Assembly: GCF_000801105.2 (NCBI RefSeq)
Contig: NC_079514.1
Span: 8,866,001-8,930,000, forward strand
Direction: 5' to 3'
Length of the DNA stretch: 64,000 nt
From: Raphanus sativus
Taxonomy: Eukaryota; Streptophyta; Magnoliopsida; Brassicales; Brassicaceae
The notes under the pieces are model-generated. The model was not told the DNA's origin. It worked only from the letters and a program-made list of their open reading frames with translations, and made no database searches. Made by a program: the position numbers and the translations under genes. Shown piece by piece: positions 26,308 to 36,213 of the stretch (position 1 is its first letter; every line of letters starts with the position of its first letter).

Positions 26308-26800
26308 GAAATGAACAAGTCTAGTTATTTTTTACTTAATGATAAATGATAAATGAGTATAAATTAATGTCTAACAATAATTTAGTATTAATTACAAAAT
26401 TAGATAAAAAATTATATCAAATTTTAAGTACTGATCTTGTTACTTTTTCAAAAAAAATTGGATTATTTTTTATATATATATAAAATGAAAAGATATCAAA
26501 AAATATTATAATTAAAGTAATTTATATAATGTAAAATTAAATTATAGGTATATTTTAGTTAATGACTTTCTAGGAAATGGTTCATTTTAAATATCACACA
26601 TGAAATAAGTCATGAATTTTTTTTAATATAATAGATGTAGTTTTCACAACATTTGGAGGAGATGCTGCAATGTGTTTATTTAGTTTATCTTTTTCCTCAA
26701 ATTTTTGGAAAGAATTCAGAAAAGGGTGGGTCTGGCCCATCTCACACTATTAAACCCACTAGTCACGGACCGTTCCATTTCAATGGTGCTTCATGCTTTT
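25032..26800. other. AT-rich intergenic DNA upstream of the glycine-rich protein gene
   Basis: No gene seen. It contains a (TA)n microsatellite at 26266-26304. Confidence 0.5.
26266..26304. repeat. (TA)n microsatellite
   Basis: About 19 uninterrupted TA units. Confidence 0.95.
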
Positions 26801-26803
26801 GCC

Positions 26804-26810
26804 TATATAA
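26804..26810 (+). promoter_or_regulatory. TATA box of the glycine-rich protein gene
   Basis: TATATAA lies 88 bp upstream of the ATG at 26898, with a purine- and CT-rich leader between. Confidence 0.6.
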
Positions 26811-26897
26811 GCGGTGGGAGAAGCTTTCTTACAATAACCTCAGAGCAAAACAAAATCTAAAAGATCTATACAAAACTTATAGAACAAAATTTAGAAA

Positions 26898-27325
26898 ATG
26901 ATTAGAGGACTCTTGTTAGTTTTGTTCTTTTTTTTATCACTGTGAAGACTTCAGTTTCTCGTCCATTCGCATGGTCGAGAGGTGACGACATGCAATCAGG
27001 CCAAAACTACCAAGGCCAAAGTGGGTCGGGTCGTGGGCCCAATTGGGAGTACAACTGGGGTTGGGGCTCTGCACCAGGATCCGGATGGGGGTACGGGGCG
27101 GGTTCGGGTAGATCACCGACCGGGTGGGGAAGAGGATCCGGATACGGGTTTGGATCCGGATCCGGTTCAGGTAGCGGATATGGATATGGCTCTGGAGGTG
27201 GCGGAGCACGTGGTGGTGGGTACGGTTACGGTAGCGGAAATGGTCGGTCCGGTGGAGGTGGTGGCGGTGGTGGTTACGACGGTGCAGCTGCCACATTGAG
27301 CCACGGTAGTAAGTCTCATCCATGA
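26898..27325 (+). pseudogene. Glycine-rich cell-wall type protein, one frameshift in the signal peptide
   Basis: The ATG at 26898 opens a hydrophobic signal-peptide frame (MIRGLLLVLFFFL) that stops after 15 codons. The rest of the gene continues in another frame from about 26942 (KTSVSRPFAWSRG) to the stop at 27323-27325. It encodes about 120 residues of GSGSGYGYG- and GWG-type repeats ending in GSKSHP. A run of eight T at 26928-26935 lies where the frames part; one more T would join them. It is therefore either a recent one-base deletion or a sequencing error in a homopolymer. Position and composition fit Arabidopsis At5g61660, of unknown function and probably secreted to the wall. A TATA box and an open reading frame of normal composition argue that the locus was active until recently. 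Confidence 0.75.
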
Positions 27326-27716
27326 TGAACATGTAAGTTCTCCCAATTTAAAAAGTTTTGGGAGTGGTATAAGTGTTTGTAATATCAAGGTTATTAGGTT
27401 TGGTACCCTTTTAAAATGTAACTTCCTTTCTCTTGTATGCTTCATATATGGATTATAATGTGCTCAACGTATCTTATAATTTACAAGTACATGCATGCAT
27501 GTGTCTCTAAATGTAAGAAAACATACAGTAAAACTTCTAACATTTCAAGATAAAATGATATGTTTTTAGGCTATTTGTGGATACGTCCGTTATATATAAC
27601 TACACAATGAAAAAAGTATAAACCATAAGATTTATCCGGTAAATGGTCTTTATAAGACACGACACGAATGCATGGATCTGCTACATGTATATATATAATC
27701 TATACATTGATAATGA

Positions 27717-28624
27717 TCAAGCAGCAGCGAGTTGTTTCTTGTTGTGGTGAGTAATTAAATAGTCGTCCTCGAGTGTATTCATCACAAGCTTGGTCTCAAA
27801 AGAGCTTCTGAATGATATAGAAGGTTCGACAAACAGTGAATTCATCTTTGTCTGCATCACCATTCACCATCTCTCTCTGTAGAAAAGAGCGGTAGTTATT
27901 GAGCTGTCCCGCAATAAAACCAGTTGTTGCTGATACTTTCTTCTCGGTTCCTTCTTCTCCTTCGTCCATAACCCGAGCTCGGAGAAGGAAGAGATAAGAG
28001 GGCGAGAATGTAGAAACGGTAACGTTTAGCTGAAACCCGATTCCGAACAAGAAATCAAGCTCAAGCAAGTTCATCTCCTCTTTGCTTATCCCTCCAACTT
28101 GAGCGTAATATCCATTGTTATAACACCTGAAAAGTTAAATAAATGCACTTGAAGATATTATAACATAGAATAATATAATTCAAAAAAGAAGAAGTTGTTA
28201 AATAAAAAAAATTATATATTAATCAACATCTGTTGATTAGTGAATTTCATTAAATTAGCTTCAGAATGATTTACTTACAAGTCATCTATGAATTTAGCAG
28301 AGACCAAGACACTTGTGATTATAAACCTATGAATACTTAAGGAATTGAAGAGCAAAAATGGCTGTTTCTTGATGAACCGATCCAAGTATATGTACGCGAC
28401 GATATAACACGAATGACTGCAGTTTGCGTACTTTAAGATCCTCTCGAGGTAGCTTCTGATTGAGATGGAAGATTGGAAGGTTTGGTTATTCCATAGAAGC
28501 CTGAGATCCTCTGTTTCTGGTTCATGTGGTCGTTGGTCTCCGATACCATTTGCAATAGATACGACATTGCTGTTATGATATTTGGCATGGTCTCCGCCAT
28601 TGGTTCTTGAAGATCTTGATTCAT
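27717..28624 (-). pseudogene. Cyclin P4 (CYCP4;2-like), disrupted
   Basis: Position and sequence match Arabidopsis CYCP4;2 (At5g61650), a partner of cyclin-dependent kinases. The natural start (MNQDLQEP, ATG at 28624) reads MPNIITAMSYLLQ and then leaves the cyclin-box frame at 28468-28481. There the plus strand has GGAAGATTGGAAG, an 8-bp repeat-type insertion before SISIRSYLERIL. The cyclin box (YANCSHSCYIVAYIYLDRF) continues to a normal donor near 28277. Exon 2 starts at about 28129 ([14 protein letters not shown]). After VSTF, about 105 bp of extra in-frame sequence precedes [12 protein letters not shown] second frame change follows that motif; the expected C-terminus (THHNKKQLAAA) is readable in another frame to the stop at 27717. 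Several independent lesions make loss of function likely. Confidence 0.85.
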
Positions 28625-28789
28625 TGTCTGGATCTGAATCTGATCGAAGGAAAAGAAAAAGCAGAGCTATGTTTGACGAGTTTATTACATTAGTACGTGT
28701 TTTGGTTTCTGTCTTTTGCCTGTCATTTGGAGTATATTTAAGGGTTTTTTTCAAAATTGACTCCAAAAAATCACAAACCTAATCTATGA

Positions 28790-29312
28790 TTTTTTTGAAT
28801 TTTTTTTATCATATTCACCTAACAAATTCAACGAAAATATCATTAGTTTTTTTTCGAAAATAATATTTTTATTCTCTCGACCTTATCATTTTCAAGTATT
28901 TACAAGATTGTCATTGCTATCAATACACTAACCACCATGAACAACCAATTTGAAACTTTTAATGCGCCTCAAATCGATTTATACTTCTTCTTTCTCAATT
29001 CTTATCAACTAAAAACAACATCTCTTTCATTTTCTCTTCGTATTCATCCAAAAAAACACAAGATTTTGATTTTAAAAATTTATAAAATTTGTTTTGCTGT
29101 AATTGAAATATATAATCAAATAAATATATGAAAAATAAATAAAACATTTCAATAACACTAATTAATTATAAATTATTCTTAGTCAATCAAACATATATCA
29201 GTTACTTAACTATTTTATAATCATCCTAGAAAATAGTTAGTTATATAAAAAATATTTCTATTACTTTGAAAAATATATATTTTAATTGTTTAAAATTATG
29301 AAATCACATTGT

Positions 29313-29347
<35 letters not shown>

Positions 29348-29418
29348 ATTGCTACAATACATCAACAACCATGAACAACCAACCACCATTGCTATCAATA
29401 CACCAATCATCTTAGATG

Positions 29419-29461
<43 letters not shown>

Positions 29462-30410
29462 TCTAAGAAAATATAGATATAAACAAATATTTTATTACTT
29501 TAAAAGTATTTTTTATTTTCTTTAATAATATTTTTCAAACGGAATTTTTATTTTGTGAACTTTCCTTTTTAATGAAATCATATTATATATACATATATTT
29601 TTCGTTTTTGAATTTGTTTCTTAAAATTTATAAATGTTTATTTTTATTATGTATGTTATTTGTAAAATTAAAAAAAAACTAAATAAAAATTTAATAATAG
29701 TATTTAAATGTAATAGTTTTTGTTCATCAAATGTATAAATGTAATCAACCATTACAGAATTAACGTGAGCGCGACACATAAGAAATTGACTTATCAAATA
29801 ATATTATAAATATACATAAAATATTTAAATTTTGTTTTTATATATTTATTTTCATAGCTAATATATTTTTATATAATAAAATTAATTTATTAATTCACGG
29901 TTTATCCATAGTCGACCAGACGATCCAGTGACAAGGAACGTTTATTGCCAGATCAGTTTTTAAAAATATTGATTTTTAATTTAGAATATTATTCTAAAGG
30001 CATAAGTTATAATTACATTGTTACATCATAGTTATAATCTTAATAGTATCGTTTCAAGGTTTATCACTTGTAGTGTTTAGACAACCGCGCCTATACCGTT
30101 TTCTAGAATATTAGCTAACTCTCGTTTAGTTTTAGTATTTTAACAGTTTAGACTAAATTTTATTATTGCAAACTCGATAGAAATACGAAAACAATATCAA
30201 GAAATTACTTTCGTCACCTTGAGAAGAAGAAACTAGTGAGATATTGACAAAGTCCTAATTTTGATCCAAATATACCAAAACCATAGGCTATATATCCGCA
30301 ATCAACGAATTACTAAAAATGTAATAGAGAAACTGATCAAGCTCGTTTACAAAAACCATCAGCATCCTAAAGAAAACACTTTCTATTGTAATAAACTAAA
30401 TAAAAGTAAT
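28790..30410. other. AT-rich intergenic DNA with microsatellites
   Basis: No gene seen. It has (AT)n tracts at about 29313-29344 and 29421-29457. The phrase 'caatacaccaaccaccatgaacaacc' recurs in variants near 28921, 29355 and 29392. Confidence 0.5.
29410..29468. repeat. 59-bp palindrome with (AT)n core
   Basis: Arms TCTTAGATGAA (29410-29420) and TTCATCTAAGA (29458-29468) are exact inverse complements flanking an uninterrupted AT tract. The whole segment can fold into one hairpin. Confidence 0.85.
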
Positions 30411-31057
30411 ATGTACAGATCCGCGAGCTGGAACCGTGGGACAGAAGACTACTCATCCGCACCACCTAAAGGATTGTGGATGGGCTCCATGATCGGTTCC
30501 CTCGACGATGACGAACTACCTTCACACAATAATCCACCAGAGGAGATGATCAAGAAGGAGAAGTCACGTACCAAGTTCGCAGAAAACGCTATTCACATCA
30601 TTCCTTTTGTTCTTCTTGCATGCGCTCTCGTCCTTTGGCTCTTCTCAAATCCAGGTATATATATATTACACACACATTTGGGTCTAAAACCTGTGTGAGT
30701 TGAACATGGCCATTTACAGTTCTACGTGCATGACATAATAAAAAGTATTTAGAAAAGAAAAAAAACATGAGTTTTTAGTATTTTTGAAATTTTATGTATT
30801 CAAGATTTGTTAAGATCATAACCGAGTAATATTAACAGAAACGAAACTTTGTAGATGTAGATGTTGGGATGAGAGAGGAATCTATTGCGGCTAGGATTGA
30901 AGGATTGACAATCGAAGGAGACATCGACAACGACAGTGATGGAACTCAGACTGGTTTCTTGGGAGCCACCTTAGAACTCGGTGGTGATTTAGACAAACCA
31001 CACCATGTTGAACGGAACAGACGAGCTTCAAGGAAACTGATCAAAGGTTTCTACTAG
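30411..31057 (+). CDS. Small single-span membrane protein (At5g61630-like)
   Basis: Two exons, 30411-30654 and 30855-31057, phase 1, giving 148 residues. The start MYRSASWNRG is followed by a soluble part (PPKGLWMGSMIGSLDDDELP), a basic stretch, one membrane span at about 60-78 (IIPFVLLACALVLWLFS) and an acidic, Asp/Glu-rich tail ending KLIKGFY. No catalytic motif is visible. Position between the cyclin and the MYB factor fits Arabidopsis At5g61630, an uncharacterised protein. The next expected Arabidopsis neighbour, PMSR1 (At5g61640), is missing here. Function unknown. Confidence 0.82.
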
Positions 31058-31298
31058 TTTAAACAAAGATTTGTCTTGATTATTTTTATTTAATCTAAAA
31101 GATTTGCTAAAACTATGAACGTCTTTTTTTTGGTTAATGAGGCAGCTAAATTTAAATCCAAGTATATTTTCTTCAAAAAACTTGTACATGAATCCGGTTG
31201 ACAAAACTTCTGAATAAAGAGGTATATGTAGAATACATAACTAAGAAAACAATTAACATACCTCTATCTGTAATAAATATCAAAAATAAAATGTCATT

Positions 31299-32437
31299 TC
31301 ACTTCACATGAATGACGCCATGACCCGCCAAGTCTGTTTCTGCGGTAGACTGTGGAGGAGGAGGAGGAGGAGGACGCAGACTGATATCAAGTTCCAAACC
31401 ATCTTTCTTTGGTATACGAGAAGAATCATTTGCCTGAGGTAGAGGCATACCAATCGGTAAAGGCCTTGGTACAGGTATACCGGAAGGGTGAACATACCTA
31501 ACATGTTCAGGATTGGGATAGTAGTACATTGGATGTATCATAACAGATGGAAAGTTGTAGTAAGGTGGCACGGTTGGGTAGATTGGCATGTGCTCCATTG
31601 ATAGATTCTTAAACCGGTTTGATATCTCAGCTTGGGTTTGAACCTGTTCTTGAGATCCGGTTATTGGTTGTCTAGATGGAAACTTCGATAATGATGTTAA
31701 TGCATCTGTCGTCATCACTTGAGAGTTCTTCTCTTCCTTCTATTCAAATTAACCAAAATTAAGCCCTAATAAATATCAATAAACTTTTATTAATTGGTTA
31801 CTTGGCAAGCAAGACAAAAAAAAAACCTGATCTCCGAGAGAGATGTCAAAGAGACTAGCACGTCTTCTTCTCTTGTCGTTAGCATTTAACCTAAGAAAAT
31901 ACTTCTGAGCATGACTTGCGACTTGTGTCGGTGTTCTTGTCGTCACGAATTTTTTTGCGATTCCTCTCCAATCTCCTTTTCCGAGTTTCGTCAATCCTTC
32001 CAAGAAGATCCGATGTTCTTCTTCCGTCCATGGCTTCCCTAGAAAGTTTAATCTTTAACTTGTAAAACAAGTCTTCTTCTTCTTCTTAATTATTTTTAAA
32101 AGAATTAAGAAAATTTACCCTTTTTCTTCTGATGAGCGGATCTCCCCGTCTTAGAATGAATCTGACCATCCGAATGATAACCGTTATCTTCGACGGCGGC
32201 AATTGGATCACCGTTACCGTTACTGATATCGTTAGCGAGAAGGGCATCAAGATTTCCCAAACTGACACTCTTCCTTAACGCCGTTACCTCAGGCGACCTA
32301 ATCGGTTCGGACGATATGTTTACGCCGAACAGTTTGACGCTTCCTTTGTTAACGCCGTTAAGACATGTACGTGCGTTATGACCATTGTGGCCACAATGTG
32401 AACATGTCTTCCCCGTCGTCACCACCTCCTTCACCAT
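31299..32437 (-). CDS. MYB-related transcription factor with zinc knuckle (At5g61620-like)
   Basis: Three exons on the minus strand, 32437-32119, 32038-31827 and 31739-31299, giving 323 residues. Residues 12-25 form a CCHC knuckle ([14 protein letters not shown]). A single MYB repeat of the SHAQKYF class follows at about 108-160 ([15 protein letters not shown], then [12 protein letters not shown]). These one-repeat factors bind the I-box/TATCCA type of site. The C-terminal part is rich in Tyr and Pro and ends near an EAR-type motif (LELDISL) before a poly-Pro run, suggesting transcriptional repression. Two upstream motifs, RTC and SSE-rich segments, are usual for the R-R-type family. It matches Arabidopsis At5g61620 in position and layout. 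Confidence 0.9.
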
Positions 32438-33547
32438 CTCTCTACGACGTCACGCAAACTAGAATCTCTCACGATGTCACGGATTGTATTTATATCTTTA
32501 ATCCCTGCGTGTAGTTATGGGTATTATATATACGATATTTATCCGAATATGCTGAGCTGTTTTTGAGAATGTATTAGGTGTTTTACCATTTTCTTGTTTC
32601 CTTAAGAGATAATGCGCTTCCTTATTTATCTTCTTTTAATTGGAAGTTTTGACCATAGTTACTAGTTATTATAAGAAAAAAATCCAGCAGTATCAGCCTA
32701 AGATCATAACCAACGGTGTAGATGTTTTATGTCAGGCTTTACTGGAGATTTAACCGTTGGATTGTTTTCCAGCTAAAGAATGTTACGTAGGGGATATTAA
32801 TTCCGGGTATATAGTGAGATATTCCTAAGATACCCAGATTTTTATCAATATCAATCCTAGTCAGAATGCAGTTGAAATTTACTTTATCTTAATCCTCTAC
32901 TTAAGCTTCAACCCTTCTTTTAGAAAAAATATATATGTAAAAAGTCAATATCCCATATTTATCTTAATTCCGAGGATGTTTAATTCAATATCCCATATTT
33001 TATTTTTTCATGGAAAAAGTCACTAAGACATGATAACATAAATTTTTCTCATTATTGGTTTCCTTAAATCTTAACTCGACGTAAAACTATTTTATTTTAA
33101 AACGAATTTTTCTTCCCTTTTTGCGGATTACGACCAAACAAATTCGTTCCAAAATAACATAGTTTTTACTTTTTGTACATTAATTAGATATTCATTAACA
33201 TATATCTTTGCCAGCGAAAATAACTATGATATATTTTCATCTTTAAGAAAGATATGTTTCAGTAGGGATTAAATGTAGATTCATGTATGTTCCAGCCAGA
33301 CCCTTTGAGGTCAAAATTAATATTTGGAAATTTTGACCAATTAAAATGGAAGAAATATAATCATCTAAAATATTAATATTGAAATACATTTATCTACGTT
33401 CCCTTAGTTTTCCACAAATATTACAATTTCATGCCGCTGCCATAAAAACAAAGTAGTTTAATCATTTAGTTTTAACATAAAAAAAATCATGGCCTTTAAT
33501 GCTAATTACTCATTATTATTTTGTTTGGGCTTTCTTTTTAACTCACA
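32438..33547. other. Promoter and AT-rich intergenic DNA
   Basis: Holds the MYB gene's upstream region; no other gene seen. 'tcaatatcccatattt' is repeated near 32946 and 32985. Confidence 0.5.
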
Positions 33548-34905
33548 CTAGATTTTGACCCGCGCTTCGAAAGCGCGGATATTATTTTACACTTTTATAA
33601 AATATATTATTTGTTTGTAATTATTGAATTTATTTATTTTAATATTTTTTTTAATAAATTCGACACATAGAGTGTCTCTGATAAACTATGTATTTCTCTA
33701 GTTTTGTTTTATTCGCTCTTCAATCAACATATTTATTTGGCTTATTGTTAAAATAAATGATTATAGACTTTGATCTATGCACCTCCGCGGATGTATATTT
33801 TTAAAAATATGATGATATTTGTTTTTCATGTAATTATTAGGATTTGGAAAATAAATCTGAGGAACAGAACTGATACCAATCCGTAAATATAGTACCAAAC
33901 ATGAACATAAATTGATTAAATATTCGAATTATTCAAAATTTTGTTAGTTAGAGAACCGAATCGGATCTGAACCGAAATATTCGTGTACCTGAATTTATCT
34001 AAAAATAGATTTATATACTTATATATTAATTATTTTTATATTTAACGTATATAAAACATCAAGAATGGTAATTTTAAATTGGTTTAAAATACTTGAAAAT
34101 ATATATAGATAGTCAAAAACAAATATCTGAAATAGTTAAAGTATACTCAAATCACCAAAAATACTTAAAATAATTATTGATTCCGTATCCAAAATTTTAA
34201 ATCAACCCAATTGATATGTTAAGCTTAGGTATTCTGACATATGTTATTTAAATTTATATGTAATATATTACTTTATTTATAGATTTTGAGAAATTTAAAA
34301 TATATAGTGATTTAAAACTTTAAAAATAATTTAAATAGGTTATCCAAACCCAAACTAAACCCGCAAAGATCCAAATCAAACTCAAACAAAAAATTTAGAA
34401 ACATCCTAATAGGACTGAAATCTTTGACCTCGAAAACCCGAAACGCAAACCAATCAGAACCAAACCCGTATGGATGTCTGAAAACCCATCCTTAGTCATT
34501 ATTATATATCATATAATTTCATCATATAATTAATCGGATTTTGTATGTACCATCATATAAGTAATCATATAATTAATAGTATTTAATACGTATCATCATA
34601 TAAATAATTACATATATTATATTTTAAAAACTTAATATGAAATATAAAAACCATAATTTGAGTTGGTATTTCAAATTGAGCTTTGTATTGTATTTTTCTT
34701 ATATATATTGACAATATTCTTTTATAATGGACTTAATGACTTAAGTCCATTAAGTTTTCTGTTTAATACTACTATCTTTGTTTCCAAACAAAATTATTAT
34801 TTTTAAAGACTACAATCCATGTTTCTAAATACACCAATTTTTTAAAAAACTCTTATCCAAGTATCCAAACACACCGAAATTGTACTTCAGCTTTAATAAG
34901 ATAGA
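33548..34905 (-). mobile_element. Non-autonomous Helitron, 1.36 kb
   Basis: On the minus strand it begins TCTATCTTATTAAAGCTGAAG at 34905 and ends with CTAG (plus 33548-33551). A perfect hairpin precedes the end (arms CCGCGCTT and AAGCGCGG, plus 33560-33578). It is inserted between A and T. No protein-coding region is apparent; the body is AT-rich. Confidence 0.85.
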
Positions 34906-34938
34906 TGGTTCAGATTTCTAAATCAATCGATGGAAATA

Positions 34939-36212
34939 TCTACACTACTAAACCAATCAATAGAAATATCTAAATTAAACATCCAAAAGCAATTAGTGTA
35001 AATTATTATTCATATTAAAACATATTTACACAAGTATATTAACATATTCTATTGCTTATGGTGGAAATTATTTTCACAGTGAAGAAACACTTTAGATTGT
35101 TTTGCTTATGATGAACTTTTAGTTTTGTTTTAGATGGTTTATATTTTGGTTTGTTCGTGAAAAAAAAAATTAGTTTGCAATATAAGCCCAAAACGAAAAA
35201 AAATTGGTTACTAATAATATCTAACCTAATTAAACTGCCTTCCTTCCAGTCCACGAAATATTCCTAAACCAGTCCTAAATTTACGAATTAATTAATGTAC
35301 ACTAATGACATTTAAAACGAATTTTAATTGATATGCACTCAAAGATTTTTCTAATTCTACGCGATCAGAATATAACTACTCAAAGATTTTCCTAATCCTA
35401 AGCGAAAAGAATATAAACTATTAATTGATCAACAGCTCGAATCAAATAACTAACACAATACGCTTTTTAAAAAACTTGACCACCAAATTCTCCTTTTCTC
35501 TACGGATATTTCTTTTCCCTAATAGATAATAAATAATAAATGTACATTAATTACTTTTAAGATCTTTTTCCTTTGATTGTGTTTTTAAATTATAACTACC
35601 AAAAATAAAATATCGAACTTACTGAAATTTAACCTAACGTGGACCATTTTTCACCACCAGTATATATATATATCTCATCATCTATTCTCCAAATAATATA
35701 AAAAAATTCCAAAACCTATAACATGTCGAAGATGACGACGTTTGTTCCTCTCACCAAACTCAGACCTTTCAAAAACAATTGGCGTGTTCAAGTTAAATGT
35801 TTACATTCATGGAAGAAAAATAGTATATTGCTGATTTTTAATCCATTCAAAATATTAGCAAATCGAGCCTATTTTATATTTTGGACTATCATAATATAAT
35901 TTTCAAAAAAAAAATTTTTTTGTACATTTCCATTACTTTTAATTTTTTTAAAAATCCTGTAATTAAAAGTTTAAAATATTTAAGCTTAAATAAACAAGTT
36001 ATAATAAATTTGAATTAAAAAAACCCACAATAATATTTTCATACGAAAAAATGGATATTTATATAACATCATACTTTATAATCATACACTCAACAAACCG
36101 AACGAAATACACAAATATCAAAATTCAACAAATATGAAAACCGCCAAATTTTAATTTACCATTTAATCTTTCTAAACATATATCCGCGCGGGCGGGCGGG
36201 TCCAAAATCTAG
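34939..36212 (+). mobile_element. Helitron relic; 3' end firm, 5' end tentative
   Basis: The plus strand ends with a GC-rich stretch (CCGCGCGGGCGGGCGGG, 36184-36200), a short spacer and CTAG at 36209-36212 followed by T, which is a Helitron 3' end. A possible 5' end is TCTACACTACTAAACC at 34939, but this is a guess. The hairpin is imperfect. The element contains an RPA-like coding fragment at 35723. Confidence 0.55.
35723..35818 (+). pseudogene. RPA70/DUF223 OB-fold fragment
   Basis: From ATG at 35723 the frame reads MSKMTTFVPLTKLRPFKNNW, then RVQVKCLHSWKK, and then loses family resemblance. This is the start of the first OB-fold of replication protein A large-subunit-like proteins, which plant Helitrons carry. 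A TATA-like run and short leader precede it. Only about 32 codons are recognisable. Confidence 0.6.
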
Positions 36213-36213
36213 T

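Noticed and set aside
26937..27445. Minus-strand open frames of His/Arg/Thr repeats across the glycine-rich protein gene
   Set aside because: They are reverse-strand shadows of the GGT/GGA repeat codons, with no independent gene features.
29286..29525. Open frame rich in Ile and Tyr
   Set aside because: It is a translation of the AT microsatellites.
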